In this document: positions 8,998 through 17,691 of the stretch, in pieces | How the letters are laid out: every line of letters starts with the position of its first letter | Position numbering within the stretch: the first letter of the stretch is position 1 | Position numbers and translations under genes: made by a program | Assembly: GCA_963771595.1 (NCBI GenBank) | Contig: CAVYUC010000009.1 | Coordinates: 62,001-126,000 of the forward strand | Source of the DNA: CAVYUC01 sp963771595 | Lineage (GTDB): Bacteria > Bacteroidota > Bacteroidia > Bacteroidales > Prolixibacteraceae | Reading direction: 5' to 3' | Length of the DNA stretch: 64,000 nt | The notes under the pieces: generated by a model | Told to the model about the DNA's origin: nothing | What the model saw: the letters and a program-made list of their open reading frames with translations, nothing else | Database searches by the model: none

Positions 8998-10131
8998 TTA
9001 TTGCGTCGTAAATCCCTGGTAATTGGTTTGATTGATTACCTGAAAATCTGACTCCCGGTAAGTTTGCTGCCACGTTTTAGGAGCATTTACTTTTTTCCTT
9101 CCCCATTTGATTTCAAAACCGGAAAGTTTCCCTGAACCTTGTTCTACATAATCCAGTTCCGCACCAGTGTAAGTTCTCCAGAAGTAATTATTTACATGTG
9201 CGCGCAGGTAGTGGTTTCTCTTTATCCGTTCAGAAATGATGAAATTTTCCCAAAGCGGCCCAATATCAGGTCTTTTTTCCGGCGGGGTAAAATCCTCAAT
9301 CAATGCATTTCTCACCCCAACATCATAAAAATATACCTTTTTGTTTTTGGTAACTTCCTTTCTCAGATTTTTGTTAAATCCCCCCAAACGAAAAATGACA
9401 AATACTTTTTCCAATAAATCTATATATGAAATTACAGTATCTGTACTTAATCTTAACTGGCGTCCAAGTTCGCTGTACGAAACCGGCGAACCAATCTGAA
9501 AAGCCAGTAAACGAAGTAAATCATAAATTTTGCCCGAATTTTTAATTTGGCTCAATTCCAGTAAATCCTTATACAATAATGTTTCTGAAAGCTGTTTCAG
9601 GAAATCCATTTTATCCAGTTCATTTTCGAGACTGAAAATTTCAGGATACATTCCGAAAATCAGGAATTCCTGCAATCTGGTATCTATTTCAAAGGGATTT
9701 AAAAATTGTGCAAATTCCATAAGTGAAACCGGAAATAATTTATAAATCCAGACCCGCCCGGTTAATGGTTCGCTGATTTGATTTGCCAATTCAAATGATG
9801 ACGAACCAGTAGCAATGATTTTCAAATCAGGAATATTATCATGAATAATTTTCAAATTTAATCCGATGTTTTGGATGCGTTGCGCTTCATCAATAAAAAG
9901 AATTTTATACCCGGTAACCAATCGTTTTAGCTGGTTCAAATCGGCACTCGACAATACGCTCTGATATTTTTTTTCATCGGCATTAATTTCCAGAACGGAA
10001 TCAAAGTAATTCTTCAGAATTGATTTCATTAATGTTGTTTTACCCACTTGTCGTGCGCCATAAACGACAATAATTTTATCAGACTGGTTGAGCCTTTCGA
10101 CAATTTGATTTTCCAAAGTACGCGTTATCAT
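8998..10131 (-). CDS. AAA ATPase with C-terminal DUF4143
   Basis: 377 residues from the ATG at 10131 (MITRTLENQIV); the frame is open to 10167, but the upstream extension looks non-native. Walker A is GARQVGKTT (residues ~25-33), Walker B is ILFIDEAQ, and ATGSSSFEL is the sensor-like stretch. A winged-helix segment (SYSELGRQLRLSTDTVISYI) precedes the DUF4143 tail with ELDYVEQGSG and EIKWGRKK, a PD-(D/E)xK-like arrangement. Family members are scattered singletons, often horizontally moved, of unknown function. It converges on the DUF58 gene with a 2-nt gap. Confidence 0.9.
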   Translation of the reverse strand: MITRTLENQIVERLNQSDKIIVVYGARQVGKTTLMKSILKNYFDSVLEINADEKKYQSVLSSADLNQLKRLVTGYKILFIDEAQRIQNIGLNLKIIHDNIPDLKIIATGSSSFELANQISEPLTGRVWIYKLFPVSLMEFAQFLNPFEIDTRLQEFLIFGMYPEIFSLENELDKMDFLKQLSETLLYKDLLELSQIKNSGKIYDLLRLLAFQIGSPVSYSELGRQLRLSTDTVISYIDLLEKVFVIFRLGGFNKNLRKEVTKNKKVYFYDVGVRNALIEDFTPPEKRPDIGPLWENFIISERIKRNHYLRAHVNNYFWRTYTGAELDYVEQGSGKLSGFEIKWGRKKVNAPKTWQQTYRESDFQVINQTNYQGFTTQ

Positions 10132-10184
10132 ATAAAAAATTTTGTGATAAATATACTTTAAAAACATGAATTTGTCGAATCTAT

Positions 10185-10237
10185 TCGATGAATTAGCGTT
10201 AATTTGTCCAATGCAGTCGATGAATTCACGTTAATTT
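10185..10237. repeat. Two 21-nt imperfect direct repeats, 32-nt period
   Basis: TCGATGAATT, 2 variable bases, CGTTAATTT occurs at 10185-10205 and again at 10217-10237; 19 of 21 positions agree. A period of about three helical turns, 54 nt above the DUF4143 ATPase start, would suit an operator, but the binding protein is unknown. It could be a chance remnant. Confidence 0.5.
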
Positions 10238-10404
10238 ATAGAACGAACATATTTTGACTATCATAAGTCAAAGATTCAGTAAATAAACCGAAAAGGCCTG
10301 TTTTGAAAAATCCGGCTCCCTTCATCTGCCACTTTACATTCTTTCTGTTTTTATTTCAATTTAAAATTCCTACTTTTAACTCCATTCATTTAAGTTTCCT
10401 TTAA

Positions 10405-11943
10405 ATGCTAGTTAAAACCTACGGAAGTGCGGTCTTCGGAATCGATGCCACAACCATAACCATTGAAGTTGACGTAACAAAAGGTATAAAATTTATGCTG
10501 GTTGGTTTACCCGACAGTGCGGTAAAAGAGAGCCAGCAGCGCATAGAATCCGCTCTCCGGTTGAATGGTTTCAAATGGCCGAAGTATAAAATCATCATAA
10601 ATATGGCGCCTGCTGATATCCGCAAGGAAGGCTCGGCATATGATTTACCGCTGGCAGCGGCTGTTCTGGCTGCTTCAAAACAGATTAACCACAACAAGCT
10701 CGATAAATATATTTTGATGGGTGAACTCTCTTTGGATGGAACATTGCAGCCCATAAAAGGTGTTTTGCCAATTGCCATAAATGCAAGAGCCGAAGGGTTT
10801 GAAGGTTTTATTCTGCCAAAACAAAATGCCCGTGAAGCTGCTGTTGTTGACCGGCTAAAAGTCTACGGCGTTGAAAATATTAAGGAAGTTGTCGATTTTT
10901 TAAATGACGAAAACTTACCGGAACAAACAATTGTAGACACCCGAGCTGAATTTTATGCACGGATGAACAACAACCCTCTGGACTTTGCTGATGTAAAAGG
11001 ACAGGAAAATGTAAAACGTGCCCTTGAAATTGCAGCTGCCGGCGGACATAACATTATTTTAATCGGTCCGCCCGGTTCGGGAAAAACAATGCTGGCAAAA
11101 CGAATTCCCACTATTCTTCCACCATTTACTTTAAAGGAAGCTCTTGAAACCACAAAAATTCACTCGGTTGCCGGGAAAATTGGTAAAGATACATCGCTGA
11201 TGACCCAGCGGCCATTTCGCAGTCCGCACCATACTATTTCGGACGTCGCCCTTGTGGGTGGCGGTAATTACCCGCAACCCGGAGAAATTTCGCTGGCTCA
11301 TAATGGTGTGCTTTTCCTTGATGAACTTCCTGAATTTAAACGTACTGTGCTTGAAGTCATGCGCCAGCCGTTGGAAGACCGGAATATAACTATTTCGCGG
11401 GCAAAATTTTCGGTGGAATATCCGGCGAGTTTTATGCTGGTGGCATCAATGAATCCCTGTCCCTGCGGATATTACAATCACCCGTCAAAAGATTGTGTCT
11501 GCGGGCCGGGAGTAGTACAAAAATACCTGAATAAAATATCCGGGCCACTGCTCGACAGGATCGACATTCATCTGGAAGTAGTGCCTGTTCCATTTAAAAA
11601 GCTGTCGGAAATGGAATCTTCTGAAAACAGCGAATCAGTGCGGCAACGGGTTTTGAAAGCCCGGCAAATTCAGGAAGAACGTTTTGAGGAACATAAGGGA
11701 ATTTATGCCAACGCACAAATGGGTTCGAAACTGATCCGTAATTATGTACAGCTCGATGAAACCGGAAACGAACTCATTAAAAATGCGATGGAAAAGCTAG
11801 GACTTTCTGCCCGCGCTTACGACCGAATCCTGAAAGTTGCCAGAACCATTGCCGATTTGGAAACCGAAGAAACTGTGCAGGCACACCATCTTTCAGAAGC
11901 AATTCATTACCGCAGTCTGGACCGGGAAAATTGGGGAGGGTGA
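10405..11943 (+). CDS. comM: YifB/ComM-family Mg-chelatase-like AAA+ ATPase
   Basis: 512 residues, typical for the family. The N-terminal Lon-substrate-like ChlI fold is MLVKTYGSAVFGIDATTITI, with LVGLPDSAVKESQQRI. The AAA+ core has Walker A GPPGSGKTM (~residue 221), Walker B VLFLDELPEF, and a four-cysteine insertion CPCGYYNHPSKDCVC (~residues 351-366). The ComM subset acts as a branch-migration helicase in natural transformation; whether this one does is inference. It stands alone, transcribed away from the DUF4143 gene. Confidence 0.93.
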   Translation: MLVKTYGSAVFGIDATTITIEVDVTKGIKFMLVGLPDSAVKESQQRIESALRLNGFKWPKYKIIINMAPADIRKEGSAYDLPLAAAVLAASKQINHNKLDKYILMGELSLDGTLQPIKGVLPIAINARAEGFEGFILPKQNAREAAVVDRLKVYGVENIKEVVDFLNDENLPEQTIVDTRAEFYARMNNNPLDFADVKGQENVKRALEIAAAGGHNIILIGPPGSGKTMLAKRIPTILPPFTLKEALETTKIHSVAGKIGKDTSLMTQRPFRSPHHTISDVALVGGGNYPQPGEISLAHNGVLFLDELPEFKRTVLEVMRQPLEDRNITISRAKFSVEYPASFMLVASMNPCPCGYYNHPSKDCVCGPGVVQKYLNKISGPLLDRIDIHLEVVPVPFKKLSEMESSENSESVRQRVLKARQIQEERFEEHKGIYANAQMGSKLIRNYVQLDETGNELIKNAMEKLGLSARAYDRILKVARTIADLETEETVQAHHLSEAIHYRSLDRENWGG

Positions 11944-12039
11944 AGAAAATCGGCAGCTGGCGGTCGCAGCAGATAGATTCTCCCACTGGTTGAAAACGGG
12001 TAAACGGTAGAAGTGGAAACCTATTTCATTTTTGACATT

Positions 12040-13191
12040 CTATTTGATTTTGTACAAGTGAACGTCATAATCTGAAAATTCATCGCTGAACTGCCCGTTT
12101 GTAATTTTTATATTCCTCTCCTCTCCGATTACCTCAACTTCATTTCCTTGTGAAACTTCAAAAACAGCTTTCGTTGTACCCGGCCGCATGGCCACCGCAA
12201 AAAGGTAATTTGCTTCATCCTGTTTTTTGGTCATTAAATCTACCGGAACTGATGGATTGCTGCTTTTAACGATGGCAAAACCGGAAGTGTTGGGTGAATT
12301 CAGCACCCTGGCCAAATCCGTAACCTGCCGGTTTATCCTGTTCACGGCAGTTATCATTACTTTGTCGTGCAGTAATGCAGCGGCATCTGTTTTAGGATAG
12401 AATGAATGGCAAAAATATCCGAATCCCGAAGCGCCGTGAATCAATGCCATCCACACCTCCGATTTTACCTCCGCCGGGGTAGGTTTTCTTTCCGCATCCT
12501 CCCCAATTCTGGTGGTTTCAATCCAGCACCAGACCGGCTTTGCGAAATCTGACCACTTTTGAAGATTGTCAATTCCTTTGGCCACGTACCATAAACTATC
12601 TTCGACTTCATCCTCGCTGCTGTTTACCGGATACACATCAAAGGATGCAATATTGCAACCTTTCAGGTAACCGTTTTCAGACACCTTGTACATGCCGGTA
12701 TTACTCCGGCAGGCTCCTCGCCCTACCCAGTTGGTTACTGCAACACCACGCCCAAGATTCAGATACACCGGCCGTGTGGGGTCGTTTTCTTTTATTTCAT
12801 TGTAATCGTTGATAATTATTTCCGGATCAATGCATGGATCGTATGCATTGGTTTGTCTGTTCCACTGCGCATTATCCGGCTCGTCCCCGTGCATCCAACC
12901 ATAAATCAATGGTTCGTCCTGATGGTTTCGGGCAAATTCATTTTGCGAGCAAATAAATTTCATTTCCGCTGATTTAAACTGCTCCAGTCTTTCGGAATTT
13001 AGTCCCTGGTGAACGCCGACAAACAAATTAATTCCATTGGCTTTGTATTCATCGGTCAGATCGGGAGCCTGCAACCATACCGCAATGGGGAAATAATCCG
13101 GATCATTTGTATTTGCAGCAGTATTTTGGGCAGAAACTGATGTACTCATAACGTAAAATGTCATGCACAACAGGCTGGATATAGTTTTCAT
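12040..13191 (-). CDS. Putative secreted glycoside hydrolase (TIM-barrel-like)
   Basis: 383 residues with a signal peptide (MKTISSLLCMTFYVMSTSVSAQ). The order of motifs resembles clan GH-A enzymes: DYFPIAVWLQAPD at the first strand, YGWMHGDEPDNAQ with a candidate acid/base Glu, FDVYPVNS, and KPVWCWIETT with a candidate nucleophile Glu, then a small C-terminal beta domain. I cannot assign a GH family or substrate. The 26-nt gap from the beta-helix gene suggests one transcript, and the GH9 gene across the divergent region suggests plant-type or algal polysaccharide use. Confidence 0.75.
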   Translation of the reverse strand: MKTISSLLCMTFYVMSTSVSAQNTAANTNDPDYFPIAVWLQAPDLTDEYKANGINLFVGVHQGLNSERLEQFKSAEMKFICSQNEFARNHQDEPLIYGWMHGDEPDNAQWNRQTNAYDPCIDPEIIINDYNEIKENDPTRPVYLNLGRGVAVTNWVGRGACRSNTGMYKVSENGYLKGCNIASFDVYPVNSSEDEVEDSLWYVAKGIDNLQKWSDFAKPVWCWIETTRIGEDAERKPTPAEVKSEVWMALIHGASGFGYFCHSFYPKTDAAALLHDKVMITAVNRINRQVTDLARVLNSPNTSGFAIVKSSNPSVPVDLMTKKQDEANYLFAVAMRPGTTKAVFEVSQGNEVEVIGEERNIKITNGQFSDEFSDYDVHLYKIK

Positions 13192-13217
13192 ACAATTATT
13201 TTTAGCCGGTCAGATGT

Positions 13218-14783
13218 TTATAACTTCATTATTTTGCAGCAATTCGTTATTTCAGACCCAACGCGAACGAAATAAATGCCACTGTTACTATCCGATAAAT
13301 CAAAACTTCCTGTTGACAAGAAAATCCTTTTTTCGAAAACTATTTTACCGTTACAGTCTGAAATGGTAATGCTGCCGGTAAATGAACCGGGTAATTCAAA
13401 ATTCAGTTTGCCTAAAGTCGGATTGGGATAAAACTTCGGGCCGAAATCCGGCTTAAATTCCGGTGTATAGAGACCTGTTGCCGATTCATGGTATTCATAA
13501 GCGCCAATATCAAATCCTTCCCCCTGAGGGCGCGCTGTTTTGTCCATATCAATATTTGGCGCCTGTTCCGGGCTTCCCTGGTCAATAGCCGGCGCTCCGG
13601 CTTTCAGGTGCAGGTCGAGGTGTCCAAAATCAATAAAATACCTGCCGTATTCCGAAAACAAAATAATCTGGTTGTGATCGGTTGTAACACCGGTGCCTGT
13701 CCGGATATCGGTACAGATATTATTCCGGATGATACAGCCTGAACTTGCTGTTCCGTCTTTATGGTCGTCAATCATTATCCACGGAACGGGACTGTCGGTA
13801 TTATCCAAATCTACAACCGTATTATTGATTATCCTGCAATTTTTGGCCCCCAGTAATGTAATTCCATGCCAGTGGTTGGTGGCCACGATATTGTTTTCAA
13901 TAACAAAATCGTGAAATATCCCGTCGAAAAAGCCGATGCCCTGGCAAACACTTTTAAAGGGCTGGTCAGGATCAGTATAAGCAATTAATATATTTCCGCG
14001 CAAAACCAGTCCAACCTGGCCGGGCTGGAAGGCCTGTACCAAATCGTCGTGGTTGCCGTTGGTGTCGTACGAATTTTTTACAATATTGTACTGAATCACC
14101 GTATTTGTGCCGTGTGCCCTTAACCCGTCGCCGCAGAAATTTTCAATGACATTGTATTCATACAGATTATCCGTACAACTTTCCGAATTGTCAATTCCGA
14201 AGTTGATGTTTTTAAGTTGGCAGTTTCGAATGGTCACATTGCTGTTTTGTCTGTTGTAAATCCCGTTCCACGCTTTGTAGTTCCAGTCGTCTTTGGTCCA
14301 TTCCGATGAATTGCCGACAGAGGCAATAAAACAGTTGACCATGGTAATAGCAGAGCTGTTGCTGACAATTTGGACGAGGCTGTTCTCCTTTAACGGAAAA
14401 ACAGGATGCTCCAGCGGTGGATCAATTGGAATGCGGGCGCCCTCTGAACTAATTATTAAGCCGTCGATTTTCCAGTGGCTGGCTCCGTTGAATACGAGCT
14501 GTTTCAGAACCGGATTTTCCCCCGGAAATTTGGTGATAACAACATCTTCTGAATTCTTCCTTGTTACAATTGATGCACCATGGTTTCCCGAAAGCAGGTA
14601 AATTGTATCACCTGCTGAAAATACCTTTTGGGAAACGACGTTTTCCAAAGCAGGCCACGCAGATGAAATGGTCAACCCGTTGTTTGCACTATTTCCGTTT
14701 ACCGGATCGCAGTAATAATTGGCAGAATTCGCAACCTGTGCCATTTGAAAAAACAACACGAATGCAACAATTCTTTTTAGCAT
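13218..14783 (-). CDS. Secreted right-handed beta-helix protein with T9SS sorting domain
   Basis: 521 residues from ATG 14783 (MLKRIVAFVLFFQMAQ); an alternative ATG at 14792 adds MIV. A signal peptide is followed by YYCDPVNGNSANNG, a start common to pectate-lyase-like beta-helix proteins. Repeated short strands follow (SNVTIRNCQLKNINFGIDNS, NTVIQYNIVKNSYD, NCRIINNTVVDL). The last ~85 residues (FYPNPTLGKLNFELPG to KIMKL) are a type A C-terminal domain for type IX secretion, so the protein is probably surface-attached or released. It may bind or cleave polysaccharide; no lyase catalytic residues were identified. Confidence 0.85.
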   Translation of the reverse strand: MLKRIVAFVLFFQMAQVANSANYYCDPVNGNSANNGLTISSAWPALENVVSQKVFSAGDTIYLLSGNHGASIVTRKNSEDVVITKFPGENPVLKQLVFNGASHWKIDGLIISSEGARIPIDPPLEHPVFPLKENSLVQIVSNSSAITMVNCFIASVGNSSEWTKDDWNYKAWNGIYNRQNSNVTIRNCQLKNINFGIDNSESCTDNLYEYNVIENFCGDGLRAHGTNTVIQYNIVKNSYDTNGNHDDLVQAFQPGQVGLVLRGNILIAYTDPDQPFKSVCQGIGFFDGIFHDFVIENNIVATNHWHGITLLGAKNCRIINNTVVDLDNTDSPVPWIMIDDHKDGTASSGCIIRNNICTDIRTGTGVTTDHNQIILFSEYGRYFIDFGHLDLHLKAGAPAIDQGSPEQAPNIDMDKTARPQGEGFDIGAYEYHESATGLYTPEFKPDFGPKFYPNPTLGKLNFELPGSFTGSITISDCNGKIVFEKRIFLSTGSFDLSDSNSGIYFVRVGSEITNCCKIMKL

Positions 14784-15124
14784 GACAATCATTGATTAAG
14801 GTTTACCGAAATTAAAAAGTTGGACAACGTGGAAGCAAAATAACAAATTACATGGAGAATTCCGCAACGGCGATTGTATTTGTCCTGAAATTTCGATTTC
14901 GGCGGATTTCCTTTAATCAGACCAGCGTTGGAATATGTTTTTGAAAAAGAATATATTACGGCAAACTGGGAACAGGTCTTCCAGGTTGCCAGCTTAAATG
15001 CGTCGTGTATTTTCATCGCAGAAAAGACTTCGATTCTTCGGTTCATTTTCTTTTTGTATTTTCCACAATTAAAATTTTGCCTATATTCATCCGCTGTAAC
15101 AATATTTATTAACCTATATCAACT
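14784..15124. other. Divergent intergenic region between beta-helix and GH9 genes
   Basis: About 340 bases of AT-rich sequence separating two outward-transcribed carbohydrate genes. It must hold promoters for both. I found no exact TAnnTTTG box, only the near match AAATTTTG at 15072-15079 on the plus strand, and no hairpin or credible small ORF. An ORF across 14789-15046 on the minus strand looks spurious. Confidence 0.5.
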
Positions 15125-16759
15125 GTGATGAAAAAAATTATATCATCTTTAATTGCTTTATTTTTAATAATCAGTGCAATAGCGCAAACTCCTGCTGTTC
15201 ATCTTAATTCCATCGGCTTTTTGCCAAAGCATGGAAAAACAGCTACCATCCCTGAAAAGTGTGAATCTTTTATAGTTATAGACACAAAGAGCGGGAAAGA
15301 AGTTTTTTCGGGAAAAACAGAAGGACCGAAATTTCAGAAAGATTTAAACCAGAGTGTATGGATTGCCGATTTTTCAAAGTTTAACAAGCCGGGTAAATAT
15401 TATGTGGAAGTACCTGGTGTTGGGAAATCCACTGAATTTGAGATAGCCGATGATGTGTACAACTTTGCCACCAAAACAAGTATGCGTGCTTTTTATTTAT
15501 GGCGTTGCGGAACTGAGGTGCACGGCGAATACAATGGGAACACATTCCAAAACGGAATTTGCCATATGGATGATGGTTATGAAGACTACATCGGTAACCC
15601 CGGCTCAAAAAGAGATGGAACCGGTGGCTGGCATGATGCCGGTGACCATGGAAAATATGTAGTAAATGCCGGAGTTTCGCTGGGTGTTTTGTTTATGGCC
15701 TGGGACCAGTTTCAAAAACAATTAACCAATATAGATTTTGATTTGCCTGAAACTGCTCCCGGTTATCCTGAATTCCTGAAGGAACTGAAATGGGAAACTG
15801 ACTGGGTTTTAAAGATGCAGTATCCCGATGGCTCAGGACGTGTATCGCACAAGCTGACACGCACCAACTTTTCAGGCTTTATTATGCCGGAAGATGATCA
15901 TGAAAAACGGTATTTTACCGATTGGAGCTCGGCTGCTACTGCCGATTTCGTTGGGATTATGGCCATGGCCTCACGGTATTTCAAACCTTACGATGCTGCA
16001 TACGCAAAAAAATGTCTTAATGCGGCCTGGCTAAGTTATCGCTTTTTAAAGGAGAACCCTGAACACAAGCGTTTTGTACAGGGTGATTTCCGCACAGGTG
16101 GTTACCAAACCCGCGATAACGACGACCGCCTCTGGGCGGCAGCCGAAATGTGGGAAACCACCGGAAATGCAGATTGCCTGAAGGATTTCGAAAAAAGGGC
16201 TGCAGAGATGGATTTCAAAATAGAAGAAAACTGGGATTGGGGTAACGTTTCCAACCTGGGAATGTATACATATGCATTGTCCAAAAAGAGAGGTAAAAAC
16301 CCGGAGACGGAGAAAGCCATTCGCGCCAATATCCTGGCCGATGCGGATAATCTGGTTACAAAAGCAGAAAACGATGTTTATAACCGGCCACTGGGAACCC
16401 GCTATTACTGGGGATGCAACGGAACAGTTGCACGTCAGGTGGTAAACCTGCAGGTGGCCAACCGTATTCAGCCCAAAGCCAAATATATTGAAACGGCATT
16501 GGGCGCAGTGGATCATATTTTTGGCAACAATTACTACAATCGTTCCTATGTTACCGGACTTGGACTGAACCCGCCGATGCATCCGCATGATCGCCGCTCC
16601 GGTGCAGACAACATTGAAGCGCCATGGCCTGGATATATTGTTGGCGGAGGTGAAAAGGCAACCAACTGGCTGGACGAAGAGGCTAAGTACAACCTCAACG
16701 AAGTTTGCATCAACTGGCAGTCGGCTTTGGTATATGCACTGGCCGCATTTGCTGATTAA
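15125..16759 (+). CDS. Glycoside hydrolase family 9 endoglucanase
   Basis: 544 residues with a signal peptide (MMKKIISSLIALFLIISAIAQ), an N-terminal Ig-like CelD_N domain (residues ~25-105) and an alpha6/alpha6 catalytic domain. GGWHDAGDHGKYV (~166-178) carries the catalytic base aspartates; the GLGLNPPMHPHDRRS segment is the substrate-binding His/Arg signature; NLNEVCINW supplies the catalytic Glu (~524). GH9 enzymes cleave beta-1,4-glucans such as cellulose. No carbohydrate-binding module or T9SS domain is present, so it may be periplasmic. A long-stem terminator follows. Confidence 0.95.
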   Translation: MMKKIISSLIALFLIISAIAQTPAVHLNSIGFLPKHGKTATIPEKCESFIVIDTKSGKEVFSGKTEGPKFQKDLNQSVWIADFSKFNKPGKYYVEVPGVGKSTEFEIADDVYNFATKTSMRAFYLWRCGTEVHGEYNGNTFQNGICHMDDGYEDYIGNPGSKRDGTGGWHDAGDHGKYVVNAGVSLGVLFMAWDQFQKQLTNIDFDLPETAPGYPEFLKELKWETDWVLKMQYPDGSGRVSHKLTRTNFSGFIMPEDDHEKRYFTDWSSAATADFVGIMAMASRYFKPYDAAYAKKCLNAAWLSYRFLKENPEHKRFVQGDFRTGGYQTRDNDDRLWAAAEMWETTGNADCLKDFEKRAAEMDFKIEENWDWGNVSNLGMYTYALSKKRGKNPETEKAIRANILADADNLVTKAENDVYNRPLGTRYYWGCNGTVARQVVNLQVANRIQPKAKYIETALGAVDHIFGNNYYNRSYVTGLGLNPPMHPHDRRSGADNIEAPWPGYIVGGGEKATNWLDEEAKYNLNEVCINWQSALVYALAAFAD

Positions 16760-16790
16760 GTTGGAAAGTACCTGATTTCGCAACAGAACT

Positions 16791-16843
16791 AATTCCTAAA
16801 GATTTGGTTAAATCATTTAATTTAAATCTTTAGGAATTTTTTT
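16791..16843 (+). terminator. Strong Rho-independent terminator of the GH9 gene
   Basis: A perfect 15-bp stem (16791-16805 AATTCCTAAAGATTT with 16824-16838 AAATCTTTAGGAATT), 18-nt loop, then T residues to 16843, 32 nt after the stop. Confidence 0.85.
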
Positions 16844-16935
16844 ATGCCGGAATGTAGCGTAAAATAGTCCTTTCGCCTGCTGAATGAACCAAAACCGGTT
16901 TAATTGGTTTCTCTAACAAACCAAAAGTTACTGAA

Positions 16936-17601
16936 ATGGTAGACAAACTATCCGATCCCATCGGACGATTAATGGGACTTCGCTACAAATCACATCCCTG
17001 GCACGGGGTTTTTATTGGAAAAGATGCACCTGAAGAAGTCACTGCTTTTATAGAAGTAGTTTCCACTGACACCGTAAAATACGAAATTGATAAAGAAAGC
17101 GGTTACCTGCGTATTGACCGTCCGCAAAAGTTTTCGAATGTGGTGCCTGCGCTTTACGGTTTTATTCCGCAAACCTTTTGTGGTGATAAAGTTGGTGAAT
17201 ACTGTAACGAAAAAACCAACCGCAAAAATATTAAGGGCGATGGCGACCCCATAGATATTTGCGTTCTTACAGAAAAAACGCTGGCACATGGCGATTTACT
17301 TGTAAACGCGCGTCCCATTGGCGGATTCCGGATGATTGACGGAAATCAGGCTGATGATAAAATCATTGCGGTATTATTGAATGATACAGTTTACGGCCAT
17401 TTTAGAAACATTGACGAAGTTCCCGGGATTGTAATCCAGCGGCTCGAGCATTACTTTTTAACCTATAAAGACATGCCGGGACAGGACAGCAACACCGAAA
17501 TTGCAGCCACCTATAATTACGAAGAAGCCTATGAAGTAATTAAACGCTCGATGGAAGATTACAATAAACGTTTCGACAACCTGGGCAAATTACTTTCATA
17601 G
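16936..17601 (+). CDS. ppa: Inorganic pyrophosphatase (family I)
   Basis: 221 residues. Hydrolyses pyrophosphate to phosphate, pulling biosynthetic reactions forward. The signature GDGDPIDICVL (~residues 99-109) holds the metal-binding aspartates, with YGFIPQTFCGD upstream and ARPIGGFRMIDGNQADDKII after it. It is slightly longer than E. coli Ppa because of N- and C-terminal additions, as in other Bacteroidota. It appears monocistronic, with 90 nt before the GntP gene. Confidence 0.95.
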   Translation: MVDKLSDPIGRLMGLRYKSHPWHGVFIGKDAPEEVTAFIEVVSTDTVKYEIDKESGYLRIDRPQKFSNVVPALYGFIPQTFCGDKVGEYCNEKTNRKNIKGDGDPIDICVLTEKTLAHGDLLVNARPIGGFRMIDGNQADDKIIAVLLNDTVYGHFRNIDEVPGIVIQRLEHYFLTYKDMPGQDSNTEIAATYNYEEAYEVIKRSMEDYNKRFDNLGKLLS

Positions 17602-17691
17602 TAAGCTGTTCATGTTATGTAAAAACTTTAATTTGGTAACAATTGCATTGCTCCGCTGAAATTATTACCTTTTCTTCGTTAAAAGTAAATT

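Noticed and set aside
16046..16783. 245-residue open frame antisense to the GH9 gene
   Set aside because: Lies entirely opposite a clear GH9 coding sequence and has a Cys/His/Phe-rich composition typical of shadow frames.
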